64,000 nucleotides of DNA, from the NCBI GenBank assembly GCA_965199805.1, contig CBDATO010000001.1, positions 2,976,001 to 3,040,000 of the forward strand. Direction: 5' to 3'. Source of the stretch: DATAZK01 sp965199805 (GTDB lineage Bacteria > Actinomycetota > Actinomycetes > Frankiales > Frankiaceae). Shown here in pieces: positions 37,156 to 45,371 of the stretch. Position numbers and translations under genes: made by a program. The notes below the pieces were generated by a model. The model made no database searches, was not told the origin of the DNA, and saw only the letters and a list, made by a program, of their open reading frames with translations. Positions within the stretch are counted from its first letter, which is position 1. The number at the start of each line of letters is the position of its first letter.

Positions 37156-38814
37156 CCCGGATGTTGCACGCGTCGGCTGAGTATCTTGGTTGGTAAGGCC
37201 GCGTGGTTCGGCGCTGACTTTCCAATTGTGGGCGCGGCGGTTGCCCGGAGCGTCCGGGTGGCGCCGTTCCTGCGGTGTTCTTTCGGTCGTCGGATCTCCG
37301 GCTTGGGCCGCTGGTTAGCCGGGTGCGGCGGCGGCGATGCGGGTGAGTCCGATCTGGATCAGTCGGCTCCAGCGGTGCCCTGCGGGTAGGTGCAGCATCG
37401 TTCGGCGGGCGTGGCGTGAGATGCGTCCGGCGGCCGAGAACAGCCGGTGCCGCAGCCGTTTGTGTTCCCAGCGGCGGGCCTCGTGCCCGGCGAAGGCGAG
37501 CATTTGGGTCCAGGCGATGAGGTCGACGGCAAGGCCGACGATGGCGAGCCAGATCCGGTTCTGGTTCATGCCTTGCAGCGGCAGGTTGCGCAGGCCGCAG
37601 TCCTTGGCCTGACGGATCCGGTCTTCGCAGCGGGCCCGGCGCCGGTGCCGCAGCTCGAGGTCGGCGAGTTGCCCTGTCTTGGTGTTGGTCGCGAAGGCGG
37701 TGATGCGGTTGCCGTCGATGTCGGTGATGCGTAGCTGGGCACCTGGGTGAGGCCGTTCGGAACGAACGATGACCCGCATGCCTTTCGGCCACCGGGTCAG
37801 GTCGAGCAGGCCGGTGAGTTCGGCGACGAACGCCCCGTCCCGCAGACCGCCTTGTGAGTCGTAGGCCGGCGTCCACGCCGCTGCCGGAAGATTTCGGATG
37901 AGCTGCTCGTCACCGCCGGCCAGCGTCCACCCGACAGAAAACCCGAGGCCACGGGCCGATAGCCAGTCCAGGAAAGCATGGGTGCCGCCGGCGCCGTCCG
38001 CGCGGATCAGGACTTTGCGGCCGGGCCGGCGCCGGCTGATCCCGGGGGTCTGGGCCAGCGCCTCGCGGACCACAGCAACGTGGTCGGCGGCGGTGTTCGA
38101 CCCGGCCCGCCCCTCGCGCAGCCGGCCGGCGACCATCTCACCGGTGCCGTCCGGGCCGTGGTCAACAAAGCCCAGCAGCGGATGGTGGCCAAAGCCCATC
38201 TTGAACGTCGGCGTCGCGCCTTCCTTGTCCGAATGCGCGGTCACCAACGTGGCGTCCAGATCGACCGTTACCGTCCCGGCAGCGTTCGGCGCATGCCGGC
38301 CGGCGGCTTTCCACACCCGGCGCCGGACCGTCGCCCGCGCCGTGCCGATCGCCGCCAGCACCCGGTCGGCATCGCCGGCCAACAAGGCGATCGTGCGTGA
38401 CACCGTGGCATCGGAGGCGACCCGGCCGAACGCATCCGGCGCCGCCCGCACCGTCGCAATGTCAGCCAGGCAGTCACCGCCCAGCGCCAGCGTCACCGAC
38501 AGATCTATCAGCACCTTCGCCGGATCATGCCGGGCTTGCGGCCGTCGCCACCGTGCAAGCGCGGCCGACAGCTCCCGGTCCAACCCGGCCGCCCGGATGG
38601 TCTCGACGAGCAGCACCCCACCGGCATGCGACACCAACTGCCGGCCCGCCGCGTCGACCCGGACATGCGGATAGAACCCGCTACGATCGCTCACCAGAAA
38701 GGTGCTCCTGTATCCCGGCGGAAATGACCCTCAGCAAGTCAAATCCTCCCTGGTCAGGGGCACTTTTCGATTGATCAACACCCAGTCAGGCCGCTAACCC
38801 GTGAAATCTCTGGG
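37156..38814 (-). mobile_element. IS1380-1, intact
   Basis: 1659 bp with ends CCCGGATGTTGCAC (37156) and, on the minus strand, CCCAGAGATTTCACGG (38814). The 4-bp duplication TTAG is at 37152-37155 and 38815-38818. It is the same length as IS1380-2 and nearly identical to it. Confidence 0.92.
37315..38694 (-). CDS. IS1380-family transposase
   Basis: A 459-residue DDE transposase (MSDRSGFYPHVRVDAAGRQL). Likely catalytic residues are Asp in TVTVDLDATLV, Asp in LIRADGAGGTHAF and Glu in RCEDRIRQAKDCG. The frame is complete and identical in length to the copy at 60721, so it is a candidate for current activity. The leader before the start (38700-38814) is long and repeated in the relic copies. Confidence 0.94.
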   Translation of the reverse strand: MSDRSGFYPHVRVDAAGRQLVSHAGGVLLVETIRAAGLDRELSAALARWRRPQARHDPAKVLIDLSVTLALGGDCLADIATVRAAPDAFGRVASDATVSRTIALLAGDADRVLAAIGTARATVRRRVWKAAGRHAPNAAGTVTVDLDATLVTAHSDKEGATPTFKMGFGHHPLLGFVDHGPDGTGEMVAGRLREGRAGSNTAADHVAVVREALAQTPGISRRRPGRKVLIRADGAGGTHAFLDWLSARGLGFSVGWTLAGGDEQLIRNLPAAAWTPAYDSQGGLRDGAFVAELTGLLDLTRWPKGMRVIVRSERPHPGAQLRITDIDGNRITAFATNTKTGQLADLELRHRRRARCEDRIRQAKDCGLRNLPLQGMNQNRIWLAIVGLAVDLIAWTQMLAFAGHEARRWEHKRLRHRLFSAAGRISRHARRTMLHLPAGHRWSRLIQIGLTRIAAAAPG

Positions 38815-38820
38815 TTAGGT

Positions 38821-40219
38821 TCAACCCGTCGTAGCAACACCGGCCCGTCGCACCGACTCTAGATGAGCGGTGAAGGCTTCGGCCGGCGTACGCCACTCGA
38901 GCGTCTTGCGCGGTCGGGCATTGAGAGTGGCGGCGACGGCGTCGAGGTTCCGGACTGTCCAACGGGCCAGGTCGGTCCCCTTCGGGAAATACTGCCGCAG
39001 CAACACATTGGTGTTTTCATTCGTTGCTCTTTGCCATGGCGAATGCGGGTCGGCGAAATAGACGGCTATGCCGCTATCGATCGTGAGTTGGACGTGCTGT
39101 GCCATCTCTGCACCTTGGTCCCATGTCAGCGACCGGCGCAGCAGTTCGGGCAGTGTGCCAAGTTGGGCGACGATTGCCTGTCGGACCGCCTCGGCGCCAT
39201 GGCCGGCGAGCGGCGGCTCGTTCTTCTCTGGTGGGGTCAGGCCGAAGCCGTCCATCCGCGGTAGGTGCAACAGCATGGTGAACGGGTGCTGCGTTCCACC
39301 AAGGTGCCGATCGCGCGGACTTGTCGAGCCCGATGATCAGATCGCCTTCCCAATGGCCGGGTACTGCCCGGTCGTCGGCTTCGGCTGGTCGCTGGCTGAT
39401 CAACACTTCCGGGGTGACGAAGCGTCTGCCGCGCCCGAGGCCGCGCGCGGCAGGGACACGTAACGCACGGCCGGTGCGCAGGCAGGCGGTCAGCTCACGC
39501 TTAAGCGCACCCCGGCCTTGGACGTAGAGCGCCTGATAGATCGCCTCGTGAGAGACCCGCATGGTGTCATCATCTGGGAAGTCGACAGGCAGCCGTCGGC
39601 TGATCTGCTCCGGACTCCAGGCGGTGCCCCACCGCCGGTCCTGACGCCTTCCGTGTCGCCGGCCGATCCACGGCACGTTCGGCCCCGGAATCGGCCGGCC
39701 GTCGGGATCGGTCACTGCTCCCGACAAACGATGCTGCACATATTCGCGCAGCCGCGCATTCATGGCCAACTTCGCCGGCTTGGGTCTGCCGGCAGCTCGT
39801 TCGGCCTTCCATTGAGCGGTCGTGGCCCGATACGTCAGCTGGCCGCCGCGCGTGCCCGCGTTGCGACGCAGTTCACGAGAGACCGTCGATGGAGCTCGCC
39901 CCAACCGCCGGGCAATGTCTCGCACTCCATGACCGGTTGCTTTCAACAACGCTATTTCGTCGCGTTCAGGAGATGACAGATATCGACCCGACGGTTCGGT
40001 GAGGCTGATCGGCGGCATGCCGACACCCTCACGAAACCAGCGTGTTCCGACCGGCGTTGACACACCGCAAGCGACAGCCGCTGCCTCGCTCTCTAGCCCC
40101 TCGGCAATCCGACGCCAAAACTCCCGCTGCACGCGTCGCTCATTGGTCCCCGGCCGACCAGGCGACCGCATGATCGGCCGTCCCGTCTGCGCCGCACCCC
40201 AACCTTTTGACCGTCCCAC
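38821..40219 (-). pseudogene. IS30-B transposase, two frameshifts
   Basis: From 40219 the frame gives GRPIMRSPGRPGTNERRVQR, a helix-turn-helix (DEIALLKATGHGVRDIARRL) and the first catalytic motif GHWEGDLIIG. Around 39280-39310 two extra bases and a missing T change the frame. The rest (LTWDQGAEM, NENTNVLLRQYFPKG) is open from 39276 to 38821. This is the most complete of the three copies and defines what is missing from the others. Confidence 0.88.
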
Positions 40220-40266
40220 CGCTCACCCCATCCGTCAGGGTGTTGCGACGACCGGTTGAGTTCGCC

Positions 40267-40603
40267 CAATATACGTCCATAGCGTTCACCGACCGGCTGG
40301 TTGACGCCGGTATTGACCCATCCGTCGGTTCCGTGGGCGATGCCTACGACAATTCACTCGCCGAGTCACAGATCGGCTTGTTCAAAGCCGAACTGTTTCA
40401 CCGGCACGGCCCGTGGCGCGACCGGGACCACCTTGAGGTCGCGGTCCTGGACTGGGTTGAATGGTTCAACACCGAACGAAGCCACGGCTCCATCGACGAC
40501 TTCACACCCGTCGCCGTCGAGCAACTGCACCACCGCTACCGGGCCGGCCTCGCCGAGGCCAGCTGACACCAAACGAAGCCTCCAGACATGCCGGGGCGGG
40601 TCA
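40267..40603 (+). pseudogene. IS3-N2 OrfB 3' part and IS3 right end
   Basis: YTSIAFTDRLVDAGIDPSVG, then AYDNSLAESQIGLFK with the catalytic Glu and WVEWFNTERSHGSI, stop at 40566. The IS3 right terminal repeat ends GGGGCGGGTCA at 40603. It is the continuation of 36942-37150 across IS30-B and IS1380-1. Confidence 0.87.
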
Positions 40604-40698
40604 CCCCAGCAAACATGTGCGCTTTCGACCGACCCTCCCGGGCCACCGCAAACGCCCAAGGAGCTTCCCCCCTCCGGCTAGACACGGTGGGTGGGTGG

Positions 40699-41164
40699 TT
40701 ACGCCGCTCGTTGAGCGTCGCGGTGGAGCGCTTCAAAGGTAGCTGGGCTGTTGTACCCGATGCCGGAATGGCGCCGGACAGGGTTGTAGAAGCCCTCGAT
40801 CCGTTGAAAGATTTGCGCTGCCGAGGTCGGCTCTTGTGGGCCAAGCTTGGCGGTCGAGAAGTTCGCGTTGCATGCTGGACCAGAAGCTTTCGATCATAGT
40901 GTTGTCGACGGAGCTGGTGACCCGGCCCAATGCTGTCGAGCAGGCCGGCTTCCCGCAGCCGATGCCCGAAGATCCAGCTCGTGCAGACCGATCCGCGGTC
41001 GCTGTGACAGATGGTGGTGCCGCGGCCGGGTCGGTGGTTCCAGCGGGCCACCTCCAGCGCGTCGACGACAAGCTCGGAGCGAATGTGATCGGCGATGGAC
41101 CAGCCGACGATCATCCGGGACCACACGTCGAGCACCGCGCAGCAGTAGACCTTGCCCTCGGCGG
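40699..41164 (-). pseudogene. IS3-D OrfB, C-terminal part (frameshifted)
   Basis: Reads EGKVYCCAVLDVWSRMIVGW, then TTICHSDRGSVCTS (second Asp). After LLDSIGPG a frame change gives SVDNTMIESFWSSMQREL (Glu), and further shifts lead to FEALHRDAQRAA and the stop at about 40699. It belongs with 42814-43236 across IS30-2. Confidence 0.82.
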
Positions 41165-42813
41165 CTTGGATCCCAGCAGTCGTCGCAACACCGGGTGGAG
41201 GTGTTGGTCATGGCGGGTCCGAGGTACTCGAAGGCGCAGAAGGAGCTGTTCTTCCGGCTGATCGATCGCGGCGGGACCGTGCGGGCGGCGACAGCAGCTG
41301 CCGGTGTTCACGAAGACGCGGCTTACCGATGGCTGCGCCAGGCCGGTCTGTCGATGCAACGGGCGACGCCGCGCAGGTACTCCGAGCAGGACAAGGCGGA
41401 ATTCTTCCGCCGGTTGGCGCTGACCCCCAACGTGTCCGCGGTCGCGCGAGAACTCGGCTTCACCCGTGTCGCCTGCTATGCGTGGGCCTACAAGGCGGGC
41501 ATTCGCACGAGTGAGGCCCGTAGGACGAACCCACGCCGTGAGGAGTTCCTGCGGCTGCGCGCTTCCGGGTTGACCCGCGCTCAAGCTCGTGAGCGGGTCG
41601 GTGCGGACAAACGGTCCGCGACGGACTGGGACAAGGGCATCACGATCATCAACCGCGGCCGGGTCTATCCCGACGGTCGTGTCGTGCGCTACCCGTCGCT
41701 GTCGGGCTCGACACTGGCCGGCGTGACGCCACCGCGCACCGCCCGAGCAATTGGCGGAAGAGTCGATCTGGACCGGGTTGAGAAGGTCATCGACCCTCGC
41801 TATCTCAGCCTGCTCGAGCGTGAGCGGCTGCAAGATCTGCACCAGACAGGCCTGTCAATCCGCAAAGTCGCGGACGCGATGGGCCGCTCGCCATCAACGA
41901 TCAGCCGTGAGCTTCGACGCAACACCGTGTCCACCCGCGGGTATCTCCTACACACGGCCCATCGGCTTTCGGTCACCCGACGAGCGCGACCACGACAGCC
42001 AAAGCTGCTGGCCAACCCCGAGCTGCAGGAGTTCGTGCAGAACAAGCTGGCCAAGAAGTGGTCGCCTCAGCAGATCAGCAACCGGCTCGTGAAGGACTTT
42101 CCCGATGCACCCGACATGCGTGTGAGCACCGAGACGATCTACCAGGCGATTTACGTCCATGCCCGCGGCGAACTCAAACGCGAGCTCGGCAGGCACCTGC
42201 GCCGCGGCCGAGTCACCCGCAAGCCACACAGGCAGCCCGACGCCCGCCGGCCCAGGTTCATCGACGCAATGACACCAATCACCGACCGACCGGTCGAGAT
42301 CGAGACCCGGCAAATCCCCGGGCACTGGGAAGGCGACCTCATCATCGGCGCCGCCACCGGCTCCGCGATCGCCACCCTGGTCGAACGCACCAGCCGCTAC
42401 GTCATGCTCGCCCACCTCGGCCGCGAGCGCGGAGCAGAAACGGTCCGCGACAGCCTGATCGCTACCGTTCGGGGCTTGCCCGAAGTGCTGCGCGGAACGC
42501 TGACCTGGCACCAAGGCGCTGAAATGTCCGAGCATCGCTCCTTCACCGTCGCCACCGACATGCAGGTCTTCTTCTGCGAGCCCGGCGCTCCATGGCAACG
42601 CGGCAGCAACGAAAACACCAATGGGCTGCTGCGCCAGTACTTCCCTCGCGGGACCGACCTGGCGCAACACACGCCCGAGCAGTTGCAGGCCGTCGCCAAC
42701 GAACTCAACGGCCGACCCCGAAAGACGCTCGACTGGGACACCCCCACCGAACGGATCGCTGCTTTACTCAACGCGTCATAGCGCGACCGTTGCGACGACT
42801 GCTGGGATCCAAG
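41165..42813 (+). mobile_element. IS30-2, second IS30-type element
   Basis: 1649 bp with a 25-bp perfect terminal inverted repeat beginning CTTGGATCCCAGCAGTCGTC. The 3-bp duplication CGG is at 41162-41164 and 42814-42816. Joining the flanks restores the IS3-D reading TEHPTAEGKVYCC. It is not closely related to IS30-A/B/C. Confidence 0.92.
41210..42781 (+). CDS. IS30-family transposase with second catalytic Asp replaced by His
   Basis: A 523-residue protein, longer than usual for IS30 because of an extra N-terminal HTH region (residues 1-110, AATAAAGVHEDAAYRWLRQA). The second HTH is LSIRKVADAMGRSPSTISRE. The catalytic region shows GHWEGDLIIGA (Asp) and NENTNGLLRQYFPRG (Glu). Where IS30-A/B/C have LTWDQGAEM this copy reads LTWHQGAEM, so His434 (CAC) replaces the Asp. 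GGTGGAGG precedes ATG 41210. The frame is open, but the enzyme is probably dead. Confidence 0.9.
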   Translation: MAGPRYSKAQKELFFRLIDRGGTVRAATAAAGVHEDAAYRWLRQAGLSMQRATPRRYSEQDKAEFFRRLALTPNVSAVARELGFTRVACYAWAYKAGIRTSEARRTNPRREEFLRLRASGLTRAQARERVGADKRSATDWDKGITIINRGRVYPDGRVVRYPSLSGSTLAGVTPPRTARAIGGRVDLDRVEKVIDPRYLSLLERERLQDLHQTGLSIRKVADAMGRSPSTISRELRRNTVSTRGYLLHTAHRLSVTRRARPRQPKLLANPELQEFVQNKLAKKWSPQQISNRLVKDFPDAPDMRVSTETIYQAIYVHARGELKRELGRHLRRGRVTRKPHRQPDARRPRFIDAMTPITDRPVEIETRQIPGHWEGDLIIGAATGSAIATLVERTSRYVMLAHLGRERGAETVRDSLIATVRGLPEVLRGTLTWHQGAEMSEHRSFTVATDMQVFFCEPGAPWQRGSNENTNGLLRQYFPRGTDLAQHTPEQLQAVANELNGRPRKTLDWDTPTERIAALLNAS

Positions 42814-43236
42814 CGGTGGGGTGTTCGGTCACGTCGGTGCACCACAGCCGATCCGGCCCGTCAGCAGCAACTTACGTTTCACCAGGTCGTCATGGACTGC
42901 GGCCGCCGGCCTGCTCCGCCGGGACTTGCGCGTCGCGCAGATGCCTTGGCGGGCGACGACCCGCAGCAGCCCGGCTGACTTCTTACGGTTGATCGCAAGG
43001 CCCAGTCCCATGGTCAGCTCGGCGTGCACCCGGGGCGCACCATAGGTCCCCTGGGAGGCGACGTGGATGTCGAAGGCCAGGTTCGCCAGATAGGCGTAGT
43101 CGAGGTCGGACTCCGTGGGTTCGGCTGCACGCTGCTGCCAGGCGTAGTAGCTCGAGCGGGGCACTCCCAGCAGCCGGCAGCAGACGGTAACGTCGAACCC
43201 GTCAACCGCTAGTTCGGCAGCCAGCGGGCAGCTCAA
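42814..43236 (-). pseudogene. IS3-D OrfB, N-terminal part
   Basis: MSCPLAAELAVDGFDVTVCC begins the HTH_21 region (LLGVPRSSYYAWQQR). The frame runs to the first catalytic region near RIGCGAPTDVTEHPTA, where IS30-2 enters. It overlaps the end of orfA, as is normal for IS3. Confidence 0.85.
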
Positions 43237-43523
43237 TCTTTTGGAAACATATTCTCTCTGGCGAAATAGGCACTCGGACGTTTGAGGGTCTCGACCTCTA
43301 TCCGCGCGACCCGCAGCTCCCGGCGCAGCCGCACCAGCTCTTCGCGCTCAGCACCCGTGAGCCCTTCCTTGCGGCCGGTATCGACGTCGTCAAGCGACAT
43401 CCACCGCCGCAGGCACGATTCGCTGATCCCGAGCTCCGACGCGATCTGCGCGACCGGCTTGTCTTTCTGGCGGGCCAACTCCACGGCACGACGCCGGAAC
43501 TCCGGCGGACGGGCAGCAGGCAT
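43233..43523 (-). CDS. IS3-D transposase OrfA
   Basis: 96 residues, MPAARPPEFRRRAVELARQK, with helix-turn-helix VAQIASELGISESCLRRWM and a leucine-zipper-like end (ELVRLRRELRVARIEVETLK). The frame is complete. It could still bind IS3-D ends, although OrfB is broken. Confidence 0.9.
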   Translation of the reverse strand: MPAARPPEFRRRAVELARQKDKPVAQIASELGISESCLRRWMSLDDVDTGRKEGLTGAEREELVRLRRELRVARIEVETLKRPSAYFARENMFPKD

Positions 43524-43651
43524 GACGACCCCCTCTCCAAGACGATCATCGCCTCAGAACAGGTGTCCAACTAGCTAGAGGGGGGAAAGCTTCCACCCCT
43601 TTCTGTCGCGATGGACCCTCACTCTGCCAGGACGGACGACGCCGGTGCGTT

Positions 43652-43687
43652 GTGCAGCTCAGAAACCCTGGACCCACTGAGCTGCAC
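43652..43687. promoter_or_regulatory. Perfect 11-bp inverted repeat upstream of aceA
   Basis: GTGCAGCTCAG (43652-43662) and CTGAGCTGCAC (43677-43687) with a 14-nt spacer. It could be a factor-independent terminator isolating aceA from IS3-D, or an operator. There is no T tract. Confidence 0.5.
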
Positions 43688-43932
43688 CTGAGTAGAAGCT
43701 CGCCGTCGGCCTCGGCTGCGAGATCCGGCACGCGTCACGCCTCGTCTATTCGCGCGGCGTCTCGCTCGACGACCTTAGAGCTGCGACCCCGATAGGCCCC
43801 GGCTGTCGCACGTGCCCGCGCGCGAGCTGCCCCCAGCGCGCCGCTCCGCCGATCGGCCTGCCGCTCGCGATCGACGAGTCGCGCAGCACCTTCTGCCCTT
43901 ACCCCGTGGCCGAGTGAGCCGTTTCCGGCTAA

Positions 43933-43951
43933 TTGTTATGTCGATTAACAA
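43933..43951. promoter_or_regulatory. AT-rich palindrome, candidate operator for aceA
   Basis: TTGTTA-N7-TAACAA lies about 130 bp before the aceA start in otherwise GC-rich DNA. AAGTTTCGCAA follows at once and resembles the RamB-type box (AAAGTTTGCAAA) known from glyoxylate-shunt promoters in corynebacteria. Resemblance only. Confidence 0.35.
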
Positions 43952-44081
43952 GTTTCGCAATTGGCCGCTCGTTCATTGTCGGATATTGGCAAGTTGCGTC
44001 GGTCGACGTCCGCGCATTTGTAGGGGAGCCTCGTCCGTAGCCCTCTTGCAACGGTGCAGGAGTGAAACAACGGGAGATTTC

Positions 44082-45371
44082 ATGACCTACCAGCCGGTCA
44101 CCACCTCTGCGACCGCTCAGGAGCTTGAGGCTGCCTGGGCGACCGACCCGCGCTGGGCGGGTGTCCGGCGCGACTACTCAGGCGCCGACGTCGTCCGGCT
44201 GCGCGGAAGCGTTCAAGAGCAACACACCCTCGCCGACCGCGGCGCCCGCAAGCTGTGGGAGCTCGTCAACGTCGGGGACGACTACATCGCCGCACTGGGC
44301 GCGCTCACCGGCAACCAGGCCGTGCAGCAAGTGCGCGCCGGTCTACGGGCCATCTACCTGTCCGGCTGGCAGGTCGCGGCGGACGCCAACCTCTCCGGCC
44401 AGACCTACCCCGACCAGAGCCTTTACCCCGCCAACTCGGTGCCTGCGGTCGTGCGCCGGATCAACAACGCGCTAGCCCGCGCCGACCAGATCGAGGTCGC
44501 CGAAGGCACGCCCAGCCGTGACTGGTTCGCGCCGATCGTGGCTGACGCGGAGGCCGGCTTTGGTGGCCCGCTGAACGCTTATGAGCTGATGACAGCGATG
44601 ATCGTCGCCGGTGCCGCGGGCGTGCACTGGGAGGACCAGCTCGCCTCGGAGAAGAAGTGCGGCCACCTCGGCGGCAAGGTGCTCATCCCGACCAAGCAGC
44701 ACGAGCGCACGCTCAACGCCGCCCGCCTCGCCGCTGACGTCGCCGGGGTGCCGTCGGTCGTCATTGCCCGCACCGACGCGCAGGCCGCAACTCTGCTCAC
44801 CAGCGACGTCGACGAGCGCGACTGCGAATACCTCACGGGCGACCGCACCAGCGAAGGCTTCTACCAGGTGCGCGGCGGCATCGAGCCATGCATTCGGCGG
44901 GGCATCGCCTTCGCCGAGTACGCCGACCTGCTCTGGATGGAGACGTCCGAGCCGGACCTCGAGGTCGCGCGCCAGTTCGCCGAGGCCGTGAGAAAGGAGC
45001 ACCCCGACCAGCTGCTGGCGTACAACTGCTCGCCATCGTTCAACTGGCGCAAGCACCTCGACGACGCGACGATCGCCAAGTTTCAGCGCGAGCTGGGGCA
45101 CATGGGTTACAAGTTCCAGTTCATCACCCTGGCCGGCTTCCACGCCCTCAACTACTCGATGTTCGAACTGGCGCACGGCTACTCCGAGTCGGGCATGACC
45201 GCGTACGTCGAGCTGCAGGAACGCGAGTTCGCCGCCGAGTCACGGGGCTACACCGCCACACGCCACCAACGCGAGGTCGGCACCGGCTACTTCGACGCCG
45301 TCAGTACGACCGTAAATTCGCAGTCGGCGACCACCGCGCTGGCCGGCTCCACAGAGGAGGCGCAGTTCTGA
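44082..45371 (+). CDS. aceA: Isocitrate lyase
   Basis: Cleaves isocitrate to succinate and glyoxylate, the first step of the glyoxylate shunt, which allows growth on acetate and fatty acids. 429 residues, the normal length for the short actinobacterial form. The catalytic signature is KKCGHLGG with Cys193. Other conserved parts are WQVAADANLSGQTYPDQSLY, IVADAEAGFGG (metal site) and LAYNCSPSFNW. CGGGAGA precedes ATG 44082. The gene overlaps aceB by one base (TGATG), so the two are co-translated. The gene is intact despite the surrounding insertions. Confidence 0.98.
   Translation: MTYQPVTTSATAQELEAAWATDPRWAGVRRDYSGADVVRLRGSVQEQHTLADRGARKLWELVNVGDDYIAALGALTGNQAVQQVRAGLRAIYLSGWQVAADANLSGQTYPDQSLYPANSVPAVVRRINNALARADQIEVAEGTPSRDWFAPIVADAEAGFGGPLNAYELMTAMIVAGAAGVHWEDQLASEKKCGHLGGKVLIPTKQHERTLNAARLAADVAGVPSVVIARTDAQAATLLTSDVDERDCEYLTGDRTSEGFYQVRGGIEPCIRRGIAFAEYADLLWMETSEPDLEVARQFAEAVRKEHPDQLLAYNCSPSFNWRKHLDDATIAKFQRELGHMGYKFQFITLAGFHALNYSMFELAHGYSESGMTAYVELQEREFAAESRGYTATRHQREVGTGYFDAVSTTVNSQSATTALAGSTEEAQF

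Larger units (their letters stand above)
37151..40266 (-). mobile_element. IS30-B, carrying IS1380-1
   Basis: The right end CTTAGGTTCAACCCG is itself split after its first base by IS1380-1 (37156-38814). The left end, read on the minus strand, is GGCGAACTCAACCGGTCGTC at 40266. The 3-bp duplication CAA flanks it at 37148-37150 and 40267-40269. The insertion site is the codon after the conserved HHNDAES of the IS3 OrfB, as in IS30-A and IS30-C. Confidence 0.87.
40679..43569 (-). mobile_element. IS3-D, carrying IS30-2
   Basis: Ends TAGACACGGTGGG (about 40679) and, on the minus strand, TTGGACACCTGTTC (about 43569). orfA and orfB are on the minus strand, with orfB split by IS30-2 at 41165-42813. 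The sequence is about 1.24 kb without the insert. Confidence 0.8.
43570..44081. other. Upstream region of aceA
   Basis: About 500 bp without a convincing gene. It holds the 11-bp inverted repeat and the AT-rich palindrome listed separately, and must contain the aceA promoter. Confidence 0.5.

Noticed and set aside
37898..38674. 258-codon plus-strand ORF inside IS1380-1 (and 61304-62080 in IS1380-2)
   Set aside because: Antisense shadow of the transposase; it repeats only because the element repeats.
3134..40566. A 36-kb composite transposon bounded by inverted IS30-A and IS30-B, inserted into a single IS3 orfB
   Set aside because: The duplications pair locally (CAG with CAG around IS30-A; CAA with CAA around IS30-B), and the IS3 halves next to each copy belong together. 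Two independent insertions explain the data better.
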